64,000 nucleotides of DNA from Hyphomicrobiales bacterium (GCA_900473045.1 UCKS01000025.1:62001-126000); one strand, 5' to 3'; positions 27,968-37,875 are shown, numbered from the stretch's first letter. Program-made: numbers and translations. The notes: generated by a model from the sequence alone, not told the origin.

Positions 27968-29146
27968 TTATGCGGCCGCGCCTGCGGCGGGCCGCAAAGC
28001 CCAATATTCCCAGACTGCGACAACGAACAGCACTGCGGTGGCGGTGATCTGGATGACATAATTGCTGCTGAACGGCACCAGCACGGCGGTTGCCGCAAGC
28101 AGAACCAGCCCGGCCAGATGTGACACCGGGATTTTCCGGGCGACTGCCATCTTCACCCAGACATTGCCGGCGAGAAACAGCATCGGCCCACCGATCATCG
28201 CCAGCGCGTTTTTCAGCGAACTGTCCTCCTGCGCATGCGACAGGCTGAAATCCTCGCCGACCGCCGTCAGGATGATGCCGGCAATGATCGGCAGGTGGCC
28301 GTAGGTGAACAGGTTGTGGGCGACACTCTCGGGACGGGAGGTGTTTTCCGCCTTGTCGGCCGCATCTGCCTGTCCATGATGGAAATAGATCCACCACATG
28401 AAACCGGTGCTGAGGAATGCGGCGCAGAACACCGCGAAGGTGGTGTTCGAATTCATATGATCGGCGGCGTTCTTGCCGGTCGTCAGGATGGTTTCGCCCA
28501 GGCAGATGATGACGAACAGGGCGCAGCGCTCGGCCATATGCTCGCCCGACACATCCAGCGTTTCCGGGGGCGATTTTCCAAGCCCCGGCACCGCGTAGCG
28601 CAATGCGGGGGACGCATAGTCGATGACGAGCGCCAGGCTCCACAGTACGATTCGCCCCTCCAGCTCCATCATCGCCCCGGCCAGCCAGAAGACGGCGGAG
28701 GCGAGTGACCAGAGTGTGATTCTCACGAACGTTGTGAACGAGGCATCGTCAACGCCGCGATAGGCATAGAGCGTGAACAGCGAACGGCCGACCTGCATGG
28801 CGCAGTAGATCAGCGCGAACATCAGCCCGTGCTCGCCGAACGCCTCCGGTAAGGCGAGTGCCAGAAGCACGCCGCCGAACATCAGGCAGAACAGCATCAG
28901 CCGCACGGCTTCCCTGCCGGTGTGCAAAAGGTTGGTGACCCAGGTCGTATTGATCCACACCCACCAGATCGCCAGAACGAGCAGCGCGGATTCCAACGCC
29001 GCCGTTGGCCCGAAATCGGAGGCGAGCGTATGCGACAGCTGCACCAGCGCGAAGACGAAGACCAGATCGAAGAACAGTTCCGGAAAACTGGCGCTGGTCT
29101 GATCGGGCTCTTCGGTGCGCAGCCAGTTTGAGCGTTTAAACGGCAT
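27968..29146 (-). CDS. Low temperature requirement protein A (LtrA) family
   Basis: A 392-residue inner-membrane protein with about 11-12 hydrophobic spans. The family start is clear: ASFPELFFDLVFVFALVQLS. Further conserved parts are MAERCALFVIICLGETILTT in the middle and YFHHGQADAAD before the last spans. The name comes from a Listeria gene needed for growth in the cold; transport activity is unproven. It is convergent with the small gene at 27.7 kb, 11 bp apart. Confidence 0.88.
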   Translation of the reverse strand: MPFKRSNWLRTEEPDQTSASFPELFFDLVFVFALVQLSHTLASDFGPTAALESALLVLAIWWVWINTTWVTNLLHTGREAVRLMLFCLMFGGVLLALALPEAFGEHGLMFALIYCAMQVGRSLFTLYAYRGVDDASFTTFVRITLWSLASAVFWLAGAMMELEGRIVLWSLALVIDYASPALRYAVPGLGKSPPETLDVSGEHMAERCALFVIICLGETILTTGKNAADHMNSNTTFAVFCAAFLSTGFMWWIYFHHGQADAADKAENTSRPESVAHNLFTYGHLPIIAGIILTAVGEDFSLSHAQEDSSLKNALAMIGGPMLFLAGNVWVKMAVARKIPVSHLAGLVLLAATAVLVPFSSNYVIQITATAVLFVVAVWEYWALRPAAGAAA

Positions 29147-29356
29147 GGCATGCCCCGTTTTGAAGGCTGGCGCCGATATGTTTCACTAGGCCGTCTCTGC
29201 GCATGATGTTTCCCCGCTTGATTTTGCGGGAATATAGGGCGCGGCCCGTCGTGAGCAACGGTGCCGCTGACAGGCAATAATGGACAATCCGTTGCCCGCA
29301 TTGGCCCTCCTCCTGTAAGCTTACCGCAATGCCTGATCCCCTGATGGAGACGCCGC

Positions 29357-29752
29357 ATGAAGAGACTGATGCTTGCGATGACAGCCGGTCTGATGTTTGC
29401 CTCGGTGAGCCAGGCGCAGTTCATGGATGCGGACGACCTCAACACGTTCTGCCAGCAAAAACATCCGGTCGCCTTCGGTTATGTCGCCGGCGTGCTCGAC
29501 CGCTGGTCGCGTGACCTGCATCACGCCGAAATGTCGGATGTCGTCGACAAGGAGAACAACCGTCCGGAGAGTAAGGTTCCGGTAACGGAGAAGATCCGTG
29601 CCAATGTCTGCGATCCCGACACCATCACGCTTGAGGAGCAAGTGCGGATCGTCTGCGCCTTCGTCGCGGCCCATCCGAAGGAACACGGCCGCAGCGCCGA
29701 TATGCTGGTGCAGCTGGCGATGCAGGCGAAATGGCCCTGCCCGGCGAAATAA
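29357..29752 (+). CDS. Secreted protein, Rap1a/Tai immunity-like fold
   Basis: A 131-residue protein with a signal peptide ending ASVSQAQ. The mature part has the spacing of Rap1a/Tai family proteins: FCQQKHPVAFGYVAGVLDRW, then VCDPDTITLEEQVRIVCAFV, HPKEHGRSADMLVQLAM and a final WPCP with paired cysteines. Some family members neutralise type VI amidase effectors in the periplasm, but most are of unknown role. No type VI genes are seen here, so an immunity function cannot be claimed. Confidence 0.65.
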   Translation: MKRLMLAMTAGLMFASVSQAQFMDADDLNTFCQQKHPVAFGYVAGVLDRWSRDLHHAEMSDVVDKENNRPESKVPVTEKIRANVCDPDTITLEEQVRIVCAFVAAHPKEHGRSADMLVQLAMQAKWPCPAK

Positions 29753-29880
29753 CCGGCGTCGTCCAGACACAGCAAGTGCGCCCGTTGAAACCCGCATTTT
29801 TGACAGTCTTTTAATCCCAATGGTTTATCAGCATTGTCTTGCAACCACCGCGCATCAAGCGGTTTTGTAAGGGATACGCG

Positions 29881-30960
29881 ATGACCGACAAGCCCCAGAA
29901 CGATGGCAATCAGGCGCACAATGCCGCGATCCTGCTGAAGGTCGCCCAGACCATGGCCAAGCTTGGCGTTGCCGCCTTCCCGCGCAATTACGAACTGTTC
30001 TACGAGGCCCTGTCCGGCAGCCATCCGCAATTGACCCGCGACGTGGCGGCGCTCGGCGCCCACCCGGCGCAAAACCAGATCGAGCTGGTCGGCATCAAAT
30101 ATCACCTTTCCGGCTTTGCCGCGATCGAGGCCGATACCATCCGCGCCGATACCGCCCGCTCGATCTCCTCGGCCAGCCATGCGCTGAAGGACAGCATCGC
30201 CAAGAAGGAAGTCTTTGCCGCGATGCTGCGCAGCTTCATCACCCGGCTGGAAACCGATCCGGTCGCGGGCATGTCCGATTTCGCCGAGGATGCCGCCCGG
30301 CTGCGCGATGCTGTCGCCGTGTTCGAGCGCGAGGAAAAGGCTTTTGCCGCTGTCATGAACGAGACGGTGATACAGCTCGGCGGCATAGACAGCGATATCG
30401 AGACGATGCGCAAGGCTTCAACCCGCGATCCCGTTACCGGCCTGCCGAACCGCATCGCCTTTTCCGCCAAGCTCACCGCACTCTATGACGACGGCACGGC
30501 TGTCGGTCCGGCAGCGCTGGCGCTGGTCACCGTCGAGGGCCTGCGCGACATGGGCGAGCGGCATGGCGCAACGACGGTCGAAAAGGCGCTGAAGAAACTG
30601 GCGCCGGAATTCCGCAAATCCGTCAAGAAGAACGATTTCGTCGCCCGCATCGGCACCGACGAGTTTGCCTTCATCTTCCACGACGTCTCGGCCGACAACG
30701 CCGAAGCGATTGCGCAACGCATCTGCACATCGGTCGAAGGCGTCCAGGTGGCCTTGCCCAACCGGGCGTTTACGACGCAAACCCTGTCGCTCTCCACCGG
30801 CATCGCCATGGCGTTTACTGCATCCGGCGGGGTCGATCTTTTCACCCAGGCGGAGCTTGCGCTTCGGGCCGTGCGCAGCGGCGGCAAGCCGGGAACGCTG
30901 GTGTTTTCCGCCGCAATCGGCGGCCGGACGAAAAAAACCTACTCTCCGCACGCCGCCTGA
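29881..30960 (+). CDS. GGDEF domain protein with altered active site
   Basis: A 359-residue cytosolic protein. The N-terminal ~170 residues form a helical domain seen in other alphaproteobacterial GGDEF proteins (LGVAAFPRNYELFYEALSG). The GGDEF domain begins DPVTGLPNRIAF. Its signature reads GTDEF at residues 258-262, with Thr in place of the second Gly, and the inhibitory-site position reads KKND instead of RxxD. It may be a weak cyclase, a c-di-GMP or GTP sensor, or inactive. The start is an ATG at 29881 after AAGGG. Confidence 0.85.
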   Translation: MTDKPQNDGNQAHNAAILLKVAQTMAKLGVAAFPRNYELFYEALSGSHPQLTRDVAALGAHPAQNQIELVGIKYHLSGFAAIEADTIRADTARSISSASHALKDSIAKKEVFAAMLRSFITRLETDPVAGMSDFAEDAARLRDAVAVFEREEKAFAAVMNETVIQLGGIDSDIETMRKASTRDPVTGLPNRIAFSAKLTALYDDGTAVGPAALALVTVEGLRDMGERHGATTVEKALKKLAPEFRKSVKKNDFVARIGTDEFAFIFHDVSADNAEAIAQRICTSVEGVQVALPNRAFTTQTLSLSTGIAMAFTASGGVDLFTQAELALRAVRSGGKPGTLVFSAAIGGRTKKTYSPHAA

Positions 30961-31018
30961 CCCTGTTGCACTGCGGCAAACCCTTGCCTTCTCGGCCGAG
31001 TTCGGCCAAAACGCCGCC

Positions 31019-32914
31019 ATGATCACGCTCAATAATCTTTCGGCCCGCATTGTCGGACGCCTTCTCATCGACCAGGCCAGCGTTGCGCTTCCGGCCGGCA
31101 TCAAGGCTGGCCTCGTCGGCAAGAACGGCGCCGGCAAGTCGACCCTGTTCAAAATCATCACCGGCGACATGGAGGCCGAGACCGGTTCGGTCTCGATCCC
31201 GAAGAATGCCCGCATCGGCCAGGTGGCGCAGGAAGCCCCCGGCACCGAGGAGCCGCTGATCGAGATCGTGCTCAAGGCCGACAAGGAGCGCGAGGCGCTG
31301 CTGGCCGAAGCCGAGACCGCCACCGACCCGCACCGGATCGCCGATATTCATATGCGGCTTGCCGATATCCAGGCGCATTCGGCTGAATCGCGCGCCGCCA
31401 GCATCCTCGCCGGCCTCGGTTTCGATGCCGCCGCGCAGTTGCGCCCGGCCTCGTCCTTCTCCGGCGGCTGGCGCATGCGCGTGGCTTTGGCTGCGGTGCT
31501 GTTTTCCGAGCCGGATCTGCTTCTGCTCGACGAGCCGACCAACTATCTCGACTTGGAAGGCACGTTGTGGCTGGAAGATTATATCAGCAAGTACCCGCAC
31601 ACGGTCATCATCATCAGCCATGACCGCGACCTTCTGAACACCGCCGTCAATGCCATCGTCCATCTCGACCAGCAGAAGCTGACCTTCTATCGCGGTTCCT
31701 ACGACCAGTTCGAGCGCCAGCGCGCCGAGGCGATGGAACTGCAGACCAAGGCCAAGGTCAAGAACGATGCGGCGCGCAAGCATCTGCAGGCGTTCATCGA
31801 CCGCTTCAAGGCCAAGGCCTCTAAGGCCCGCCAGGCGCAGAGCCGCGTGAAGGCGCTGGAGCGCATGGGTACGGTCTCGTCCGTCATCGAGGATCACGTT
31901 CAGGGCTTCAAGTTCCCGGATCCTGAGAAGGAAGCCGCATCGCCGATCATCGCTCTGGAAAACGGCACCGTCGGCTATACGCCGGGCAAGCCAATCCTGC
32001 AGCACATGTCGCTGCGCATCGATACCGACGACCGCATCGCCCTGCTCGGCTCGAACGGCAATGGTAAATCGACCTTTGCCAAGCTGATCTCCGGCCGCCT
32101 GCCCGCCACCGGCGGTTCCGTGCAGACGGCGCCCGGCCTGAAGATCGGTTTCTTCGCCCAGCATCAGCTGGATGACCTGATCCCCGAACACGATGCCGTC
32201 GAGCATGTGCGCCAGCGCATGCCCGGTGCCACCGAAGGCAAGGTGCGCGCTCGCGTCGCCCAGATGGGTCTTGCGACCGCCAAGATGAGCACGCCGGCCA
32301 AGGACCTCTCCGGCGGCGAAAAGGCGCGCCTTTTGATGGGCCTTGCCGCCTTCGATGCGCCGAACCTGTTGATCCTCGATGAGCCGACCAACCATCTGGA
32401 TATCGACAGCCGCAACGCGCTGATCCAGGCGCTAAACGAATATACCGGCGCCGTCATCCTGATCTCGCACGATCGTCACCTGATCGAGGCGACGGCCGAC
32501 CGGCTGTGGCTGGTGAAGGACGGCACCGTCTCCAACTATGACGGCGACCTTGAGGACTACCGCGCAACCATCGTCCAGAGCTCCAAGGGCAAGGGCGGCA
32601 AGAGCAAGGGCAATGGCAATGGCGGCGAGGAGCAGCTGAGCAAGGCCGAGCAGCGCAAGGCCAATGCCGACAAGCGCGCCACCTTCGCGCCGCTGAAGAA
32701 AAAGATCAACGATGTCGAATCCTTGACGGCAAAACTGCAGAAACAGATTCAAGCCCTCGACAAGGAGCTTGAAGACCAGGACCTCTACGACAAGTTCCCG
32801 GAAAAGGCAGCCGCCAAGGTCAAGGAACTCGCCGAAGTCGTCGCCAAGCTTGCCAAGGCCGAGGAGCATTGGATGACATTGTCCGACGAATACGAACAGG
32901 CAATGGCAAGCTGA
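31019..32914 (+). CDS. ABC-F family ATPase
   Basis: A soluble 631-residue protein with two ABC domains and no membrane part, as in ABC-F ribosome-associated translation factors. The first has GLVGKNGAGKSTL at residues 31-43, SGGWRMRVAL near 148 and LLLDEPTNYLD near 168. The second has LLGSNGNGKST near 342-352, LSGGEKARLL near 424 and DEPTNHLD. The linker between them is the long charged helical ABC-tran-extension, and a Lys/Glu-rich coiled coil ends the chain. Which ABC-F subgroup it belongs to is not settled. Confidence 0.92.
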   Translation: MITLNNLSARIVGRLLIDQASVALPAGIKAGLVGKNGAGKSTLFKIITGDMEAETGSVSIPKNARIGQVAQEAPGTEEPLIEIVLKADKEREALLAEAETATDPHRIADIHMRLADIQAHSAESRAASILAGLGFDAAAQLRPASSFSGGWRMRVALAAVLFSEPDLLLLDEPTNYLDLEGTLWLEDYISKYPHTVIIISHDRDLLNTAVNAIVHLDQQKLTFYRGSYDQFERQRAEAMELQTKAKVKNDAARKHLQAFIDRFKAKASKARQAQSRVKALERMGTVSSVIEDHVQGFKFPDPEKEAASPIIALENGTVGYTPGKPILQHMSLRIDTDDRIALLGSNGNGKSTFAKLISGRLPATGGSVQTAPGLKIGFFAQHQLDDLIPEHDAVEHVRQRMPGATEGKVRARVAQMGLATAKMSTPAKDLSGGEKARLLMGLAAFDAPNLLILDEPTNHLDIDSRNALIQALNEYTGAVILISHDRHLIEATADRLWLVKDGTVSNYDGDLEDYRATIVQSSKGKGGKSKGNGNGGEEQLSKAEQRKANADKRATFAPLKKKINDVESLTAKLQKQIQALDKELEDQDLYDKFPEKAAAKVKELAEVVAKLAKAEEHWMTLSDEYEQAMAS

Positions 32915-33002
32915 TCGCTTGTAACGTCGCCGACCGGACGTGGTGTACGACCGGTCGGCGCAAGCGCCCTACCTTGCGCGCAATTGAATTGCCATACTGA
33001 AC

Positions 33003-34217
33003 TCAGAACGGTTGCGGCTGCCCGGCCGCCGTTTCCTCCGTGCCGAAAATGCCGCGCGGGGAAAGCGGGATCGTCAGAACCGACAGCACCGCGACGATGT
33101 AGAAGACGGACAACAGATCGATCCGCTCGGAAAACAAGCCGACAAGGATCGGACCGGCGATCGTCGCCAACGACAGCACGACGAACACGGCCCCGGTCCC
33201 TGCCGAAGGCCGTTCGCGGAACAGCGATATCCCCCAGACCAGAAAACCATTTCCCGGTGCGATCGACGACACACCGAACAGGATAGCAGAGATCAGAACG
33301 ACGGTCTGATTTCCGGGCGCCACTGCCAGCAAGGCATAGGAGAGGCCGCAGACCGGCAGGCTTACGGCCAAAAGCCCCCGGACGCCAAACCTGCTGACGG
33401 CTTTGCCGGTGAACATCGCCGGCAGGCCGGCGAGGCCGAGAAGCACCCAGAACAGCCGGTCAGCCGGAAACACCAAGCCTCCAGTCGAGAGGATCAGATC
33501 GACGGCGAAGGTCAGATAGGTGCTGAACAGCAATCCGTAGACGAACAGCGACAAATAGAGTGGCATGCACTCAGCCCGCAGAAAGAGCCCGGGGCGAAGT
33601 GGCAGTTTCGGTTTCGCGTGCGCCTGGGCAAGCCGCCGGTCCGGAAGCAGCCACGCGTTCCAGAGTGTGACGGCCAGACCGATGCCGGCCATGGCGATCC
33701 ACGCCTGCTGCCAGGACGACTGCAACCAATAGGCCGCCAGACCGGTAAGAATGAGACCGGGAGCGGCCCCTGCGTTCACAACGGCGATCGCACGGCCCTT
33801 CCAGCGCGCCGATAACCAGGCTTCGATTGCTTCGAACATCGCCGGCGACAGGATGCCGCCGCCAGCGCCCGCAAGAATGATGCCACCTGCGGCAACGGGA
33901 AAACTTGCCGCCAGTCCGGCGATGAGAAGACCCGATGTCGTGACGATGCCTGCCAGCACGATCAATGTGCGGGGGCGGAAATAGATGGCAACGCCCGAGG
34001 CGATCACGGTGGCCAGCAGATAGACCGCCGTGTTGAGGCTGGCGATCAGGGCAAGATCGAAAGTGCTGAGATGAAACGCCTGCCGGATGGACGGCAGGAA
34101 CAGGCCATAGGCATAGCGCCCCATGCCGTAGGTGACGCTGGCCATCGCAACGCAGGCGGCTGTAAACGCCCATGAGAAACCATCCGAGCCGCGTGCCTGC
34201 ATGCTGACCTCTGTCAA
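33003..34217 (-). CDS. MFS transporter (YbfB/YjiJ-like)
   Basis: A 404-residue major-facilitator protein with about 12 hydrophobic spans. The first span carries AMASVTYGMGRYAYGLFLPS, typical of the YbfB/YjiJ group, and SARWKGRAIAVVNAG marks a cytosolic loop. The substrate is unknown. It is divergent from a LysR regulator across ~120 bp, so it is probably that regulator's target. Confidence 0.85.
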   Translation of the reverse strand: MTEVSMQARGSDGFSWAFTAACVAMASVTYGMGRYAYGLFLPSIRQAFHLSTFDLALIASLNTAVYLLATVIASGVAIYFRPRTLIVLAGIVTTSGLLIAGLAASFPVAAGGIILAGAGGGILSPAMFEAIEAWLSARWKGRAIAVVNAGAAPGLILTGLAAYWLQSSWQQAWIAMAGIGLAVTLWNAWLLPDRRLAQAHAKPKLPLRPGLFLRAECMPLYLSLFVYGLLFSTYLTFAVDLILSTGGLVFPADRLFWVLLGLAGLPAMFTGKAVSRFGVRGLLAVSLPVCGLSYALLAVAPGNQTVVLISAILFGVSSIAPGNGFLVWGISLFRERPSAGTGAVFVVLSLATIAGPILVGLFSERIDLLSVFYIVAVLSVLTIPLSPRGIFGTEETAAGQPQPF

Positions 34218-34294
34218 AGAAAATTTGAAATTCTGCCGGGCGCAGTGCTGTTCGCCCTTGACCAGCTATTGGCCATTGCGCGCACGTGCGGAAG

Positions 34295-34329
34295 CAAATA
34301 ATTCTAGTGCCATCTGTTAGTTTTATTTG
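34295..34329. promoter_or_regulatory. Possible LysR operator between MFS and LysR genes
   Basis: CAAATAA and TTATTTG, 21 bases apart, form an inverted pair just before the LysR start codon. The spacing is large for a classic T-N11-A site, so this is only a candidate for autoregulation and control of the MFS gene. Confidence 0.25.
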
Positions 34330-34340
34330 AAGATCGCACC

Positions 34341-35267
34341 ATGACCCGACACATTCCCGGCACACGGTCCCTGCAGGTGCTCGAGGCTGCCGGGCGGCAT
34401 CTCAACTTTACCCGTGCAGCAGTGGAATTGAACCTGACCCCGGCCGCAGTCAGCCATCAGATCAAGGAATTCGAGTCGCAGCTCGGCGTCACGCTGTTCG
34501 TCCGCAAGGGTCGCTCGCTGCAACTGACGCCGGGCGGAGACATCCTGCATGAGGCGGCGTCGGACGCCTTGGCGGCGCTGCGCCATGCCGCTGCCCGCGC
34601 AAGACGGAGCCAGGGGCAAACGACGGTTCGGCTGAATGTCAACGCATCGACCTCGATCGCCGCCAAATGGCTGGTGCCGCGGCTCGACCAGTTCTTGAAG
34701 AAGGAGCCGCATGCCGATGTCCGGCTGATTGTCTCCTGCGGCATGCAGGACTTCGATCGGAACGAGATCGATGTGGCCATCCAATTCGGCCCGGGCCTCT
34801 ATCCCGGCCTGTCGACGGAGCGGCTGTTTAATCATGTCATCTACCCGGTCTGCAGCCCCAGGCTGCTTGGGGGCGAGCATCCGCTAACCGCGCCGGAAGA
34901 CCTTCTCCGGCACACGCTCATTCAACAATCATGGAGCGGACAGGGTGTCGTCTGGCCGGACTGGCATATGTGGATGCTGGCGGCCGGTATCGACGGCTTT
35001 GAGCCGAAGCCGGGGCTGCATTACACCGACACCCACCTTGCCATTCAGGCGGCGATCGACGGGCACGGCATCGCGCTGGGAGACGAGGCCCTTGTGGCTG
35101 ACGACCTGGCCGCCGGACGGCTTGTCCGGCCGTTTGCCCTGTCGATCGGCGGGCCGCCGAACTTTGCCTATTTTGCCATCTTTCCACCCGGCATGATGCA
35201 AAATCCACTGGCGGCGAGTTTCATCCGCTGGCTGCACACAGAGGCCGAAACAGGCGGCACCGCCTGA
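34341..35267 (+). CDS. LysR-type transcriptional regulator (GcvA-like)
   Basis: A 308-residue regulator. The N-terminal winged HTH reads SLQVLEAAGRHLNFTRAAVE then LNLTPAAVSHQIKEFESQLG, and the effector-binding domain follows with RLIVSCGMQDFDRNEIDVAI typical of the GcvA-like branch. The ligand is unknown. The divergent MFS gene is the likely target. Its stop abuts the end of the convergent EamA gene with no gap. Confidence 0.92.
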   Translation: MTRHIPGTRSLQVLEAAGRHLNFTRAAVELNLTPAAVSHQIKEFESQLGVTLFVRKGRSLQLTPGGDILHEAASDALAALRHAAARARRSQGQTTVRLNVNASTSIAAKWLVPRLDQFLKKEPHADVRLIVSCGMQDFDRNEIDVAIQFGPGLYPGLSTERLFNHVIYPVCSPRLLGGEHPLTAPEDLLRHTLIQQSWSGQGVVWPDWHMWMLAAGIDGFEPKPGLHYTDTHLAIQAAIDGHGIALGDEALVADDLAAGRLVRPFALSIGGPPNFAYFAIFPPGMMQNPLAASFIRWLHTEAETGGTA

Positions 35268-36170
35268 TCAGGCAGGAACACGCTTGCGGGCCGGGATGGT
35301 CATGGCCATGACGCCGGTGATGACGCAGGCAAGCCCCACCAGAGCGGTGCTGCTGATGCTTTCCCCGAGAAAAATGACGCCGATCACCACGCCGATGGGC
35401 ACGCGCAGATAGGCCTGCGCCGTCGTGCCGACGGAACCCAGCGTGTGCACCAGCCGGAAATAGATGACGAAGGCGAGTGCTGTCGAAAATACCGAGAGGC
35501 CCAGCAAGGCGAGGATCGAGGCGGTGGACGGCGCCAATGTCCAAGGCTGTTCGACCGCCAGGCTGAGCGGCATCAGGATGACAGCGCCGCAGATCAGCGA
35601 CCCCGCCGCCGGCATCATCGGATCGAGCGATTTGAAACCACGCCCGAAAATCGCGGCACCTGCGTAGCAGATCGTCGCGGCGACGATGGCGAGCTGCGCC
35701 GGCAGCTGCTCACCGGCACCGTTCAATGCTTCCAGGCCAACGACAAGGGTAATTCCGGCAATGCCGGCGACAACACCGAACAGCTTGCGACCCGTCACCG
35801 GTTCGTGGCGGGTGAGAACCGCAGTGAGCAGAAAGGCAAAGATCGGCGTCGTCGAGTTGAGGATGGCAGCAAGTCCGGCATCGACGGTTTGTTCCGCCCA
35901 GGCGATCAGGGTGAAGGGGATGGCGCTGTTCAGGCAGGCCTGAAACAGAAACCGTCCCCACGTCGCTTTATCCTTCGGCAGGGAAAGCCCCCGGATGCGC
36001 AGAACTGCCAGCAGCAGCAGGCCGGCGATCAGCGTGCGCGTGGCAATCAGCGTAATCGGCGGAATGGTCTCCACGCCGATCTTGATGAAGGTATAGGAAG
36101 CGCCCCAGAGCGTGGCGAGCGCCAACAGCAGCGCCAGTTCTCGTTTCAGGTTTATCGTGTCCGGTATCAT
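35268..36170 (-). CDS. EamA/DMT family transporter
   Basis: A 300-residue membrane protein with ten spans in two EamA repeats (start LLLALATLWGASYTFIKIGV; second repeat from AIVAATICYAGAAIFGRGF). Such proteins export amino acids or other metabolites; the substrate is unknown. The gene converges on the LysR gene, stop codons touching. Confidence 0.87.
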   Translation of the reverse strand: MIPDTINLKRELALLLALATLWGASYTFIKIGVETIPPITLIATRTLIAGLLLLAVLRIRGLSLPKDKATWGRFLFQACLNSAIPFTLIAWAEQTVDAGLAAILNSTTPIFAFLLTAVLTRHEPVTGRKLFGVVAGIAGITLVVGLEALNGAGEQLPAQLAIVAATICYAGAAIFGRGFKSLDPMMPAAGSLICGAVILMPLSLAVEQPWTLAPSTASILALLGLSVFSTALAFVIYFRLVHTLGSVGTTAQAYLRVPIGVVIGVIFLGESISSTALVGLACVITGVMAMTIPARKRVPA

Positions 36171-36366
36171 GATCGTCCCGCGTCAAAAGGATTGCCAAAT
36201 TCCATCCTGCTATAGCGAGCTTGCCGCCGGAATGCTTCGATGAAGACCGAAGTAAGGACGTTTCTCTTCCTGCCAGGCAAAAACGTCCCGGTGACCGCTT
36301 CATCCATCCCCGCCCCCGGGCGGCAGACGGCTTTCGGATCGACAGGCCAGGGATCGCGACGGCATT

Positions 36367-37875
36367 TCAGTCCGGCAGACCCGCCTTGCGGTAGCCATCG
36401 ATAAAATGCTCCAGCGTCGCTGCATCCCGGAACGGTTCGGTCTCGGCCCAGTGGCGGGTGGTAAAGTGCGGATTGCCGACAAGGAACAGCTCGGCTTCGG
36501 CGCGTGCCTCGTCAAGGCGGCCCAGTTGCGCCAGACTTGCCGCCAGAAAACGGCGGGAGCTTGTGCTGTAGGTCTCGTCCCGGCGCAGGGTCTCGACGGC
36601 GGCATGGTAGTCGCGGGCCGCATAATGTGCCTGCCCGAGCGTCAGATAATACCAGCTTGCTGGATAAGGGTTCAGCCGGAACGCCTTGGCAATGTGTTCA
36701 AGGCCCTCCTCGATCCGCCCGGCAAGGACCATGATGTCGGACAAGGCCGCAAAGGTATCGGCTTCGTTCGGGTCGAGCACGATAGCCCTGGCGAATTCCG
36801 CATCGGCCTCCGCAAAGCTGCGCTCATAGGCCAGCAGGTAGGCCAGGACCCAGCGGCAGCCTGCATCGTTGGGATCCAGCGCGACCGCTTTGCGCGCCAG
36901 TTCCAGGGCGATGCTGCGGTCAGGTTTCGTCGGCCCGCCGCTATGGACCCTGCCCATCCAGTGGTTCATGGCAAGCCAGCGATAGGCCTCGGCGTAGTCA
37001 GGATCGAGCAAAATCGCCCGCGTCAGCATCAAGTGCGCTTCGCGGGCGCTCTGCGGCGTGTCGTCCATCAGCTTGCGCGCCCGCACGCACAGATCGTAGG
37101 CCTCGATATTGCTCGGCCGGTTGCGCGGCAGCGGCGCGCGCAGATGCCCGAGCAGCGCCTCGACGATCCTGCCCGTCACCTCGTCCTGAACGGCAAAGAT
37201 ATCATCCAGCGCGCGATCGAAGCGTTCCGCCCACAGATGATCTCCACTCACGGCATCGACCAGCTGGGCGTTGATGCGCACGCGGCCTGCAGCACGCCGG
37301 GCGCTGCCGGTGAGCAGGTAGCGCACGCCAAGATCCGCGGCGATCGCCCGCACATCCGTCGGCTTTCCCCTGTATGAAAAGGCCGAATTCCGGGCGATGA
37401 CGAACAGGCCCGCCGTCCTGGACAGGTCGGTGATCAGGTCCTCGGTCAAGCCGTCCGCGAATGATTCTTGCCCGGGATCGTTGCCGATATTGGCAAAGGG
37501 CAGCACGGCGATCGATGGTTTATCGGGCAGCGGCAAAGGTTTGCGCGTCGCGTCGCCGCGCTTTTCGACGCTACCCAGAAAACGATAGCCGATGCGCGGA
37601 ACGGTGACGATCCATTCGCCACCGCCGGCGGCCGGACCGAGCAGCTTGCGCAGCTGCGAAATCTGCACCGTCAGGTTGCCCTCCTCGACGGCCATGCCCG
37701 GCCACGCCGCATCCATCAGGTCGCCCTTGCCGAGGATTTCGCCGGGCCGTCCGACAAGCGCCTCAAGCAGCTTCATTCCGCGATAGCCAACGGCAACGGG
37801 ATCATCGCCCCGAAGGAGCGTTCCGGCACCCGGATCAAGCACGAACGGACCAAAGGCAAAGCGCAATTCCTGCAT
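36367..37875 (-). CDS. Winged-helix regulator with TolB-like and TPR domains
   Basis: A 502-residue protein. Residues 1-100 form an OmpR/CadC-type winged helix (EALVGRPGEILGKGDLMDAA, then the wing IVTVPRIGYRFLG). A TolB-N-like module follows (SIAVLPFANIGNDPGQESFA; LLTGSARRAAGRVRINAQLV), then TPR-like helical repeats from about residue 270 to the end. There is no transmembrane span, unlike CadC. This architecture is common in rhizobia, often joined to adenylate cyclase domains, which are absent here. Its ligand and targets are unknown. Confidence 0.83.
   Translation of the reverse strand: MQELRFAFGPFVLDPGAGTLLRGDDPVAVGYRGMKLLEALVGRPGEILGKGDLMDAAWPGMAVEEGNLTVQISQLRKLLGPAAGGGEWIVTVPRIGYRFLGSVEKRGDATRKPLPLPDKPSIAVLPFANIGNDPGQESFADGLTEDLITDLSRTAGLFVIARNSAFSYRGKPTDVRAIAADLGVRYLLTGSARRAAGRVRINAQLVDAVSGDHLWAERFDRALDDIFAVQDEVTGRIVEALLGHLRAPLPRNRPSNIEAYDLCVRARKLMDDTPQSAREAHLMLTRAILLDPDYAEAYRWLAMNHWMGRVHSGGPTKPDRSIALELARKAVALDPNDAGCRWVLAYLLAYERSFAEADAEFARAIVLDPNEADTFAALSDIMVLAGRIEEGLEHIAKAFRLNPYPASWYYLTLGQAHYAARDYHAAVETLRRDETYSTSSRRFLAASLAQLGRLDEARAEAELFLVGNPHFTTRHWAETEPFRDAATLEHFIDGYRKAGLPD

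Noticed and set aside
30842-32395. A 517-codon minus-strand open frame opposite the ABC-F gene
   Set aside because: The plus strand carries two full sets of ABC motifs; the antisense frame is a composition effect.
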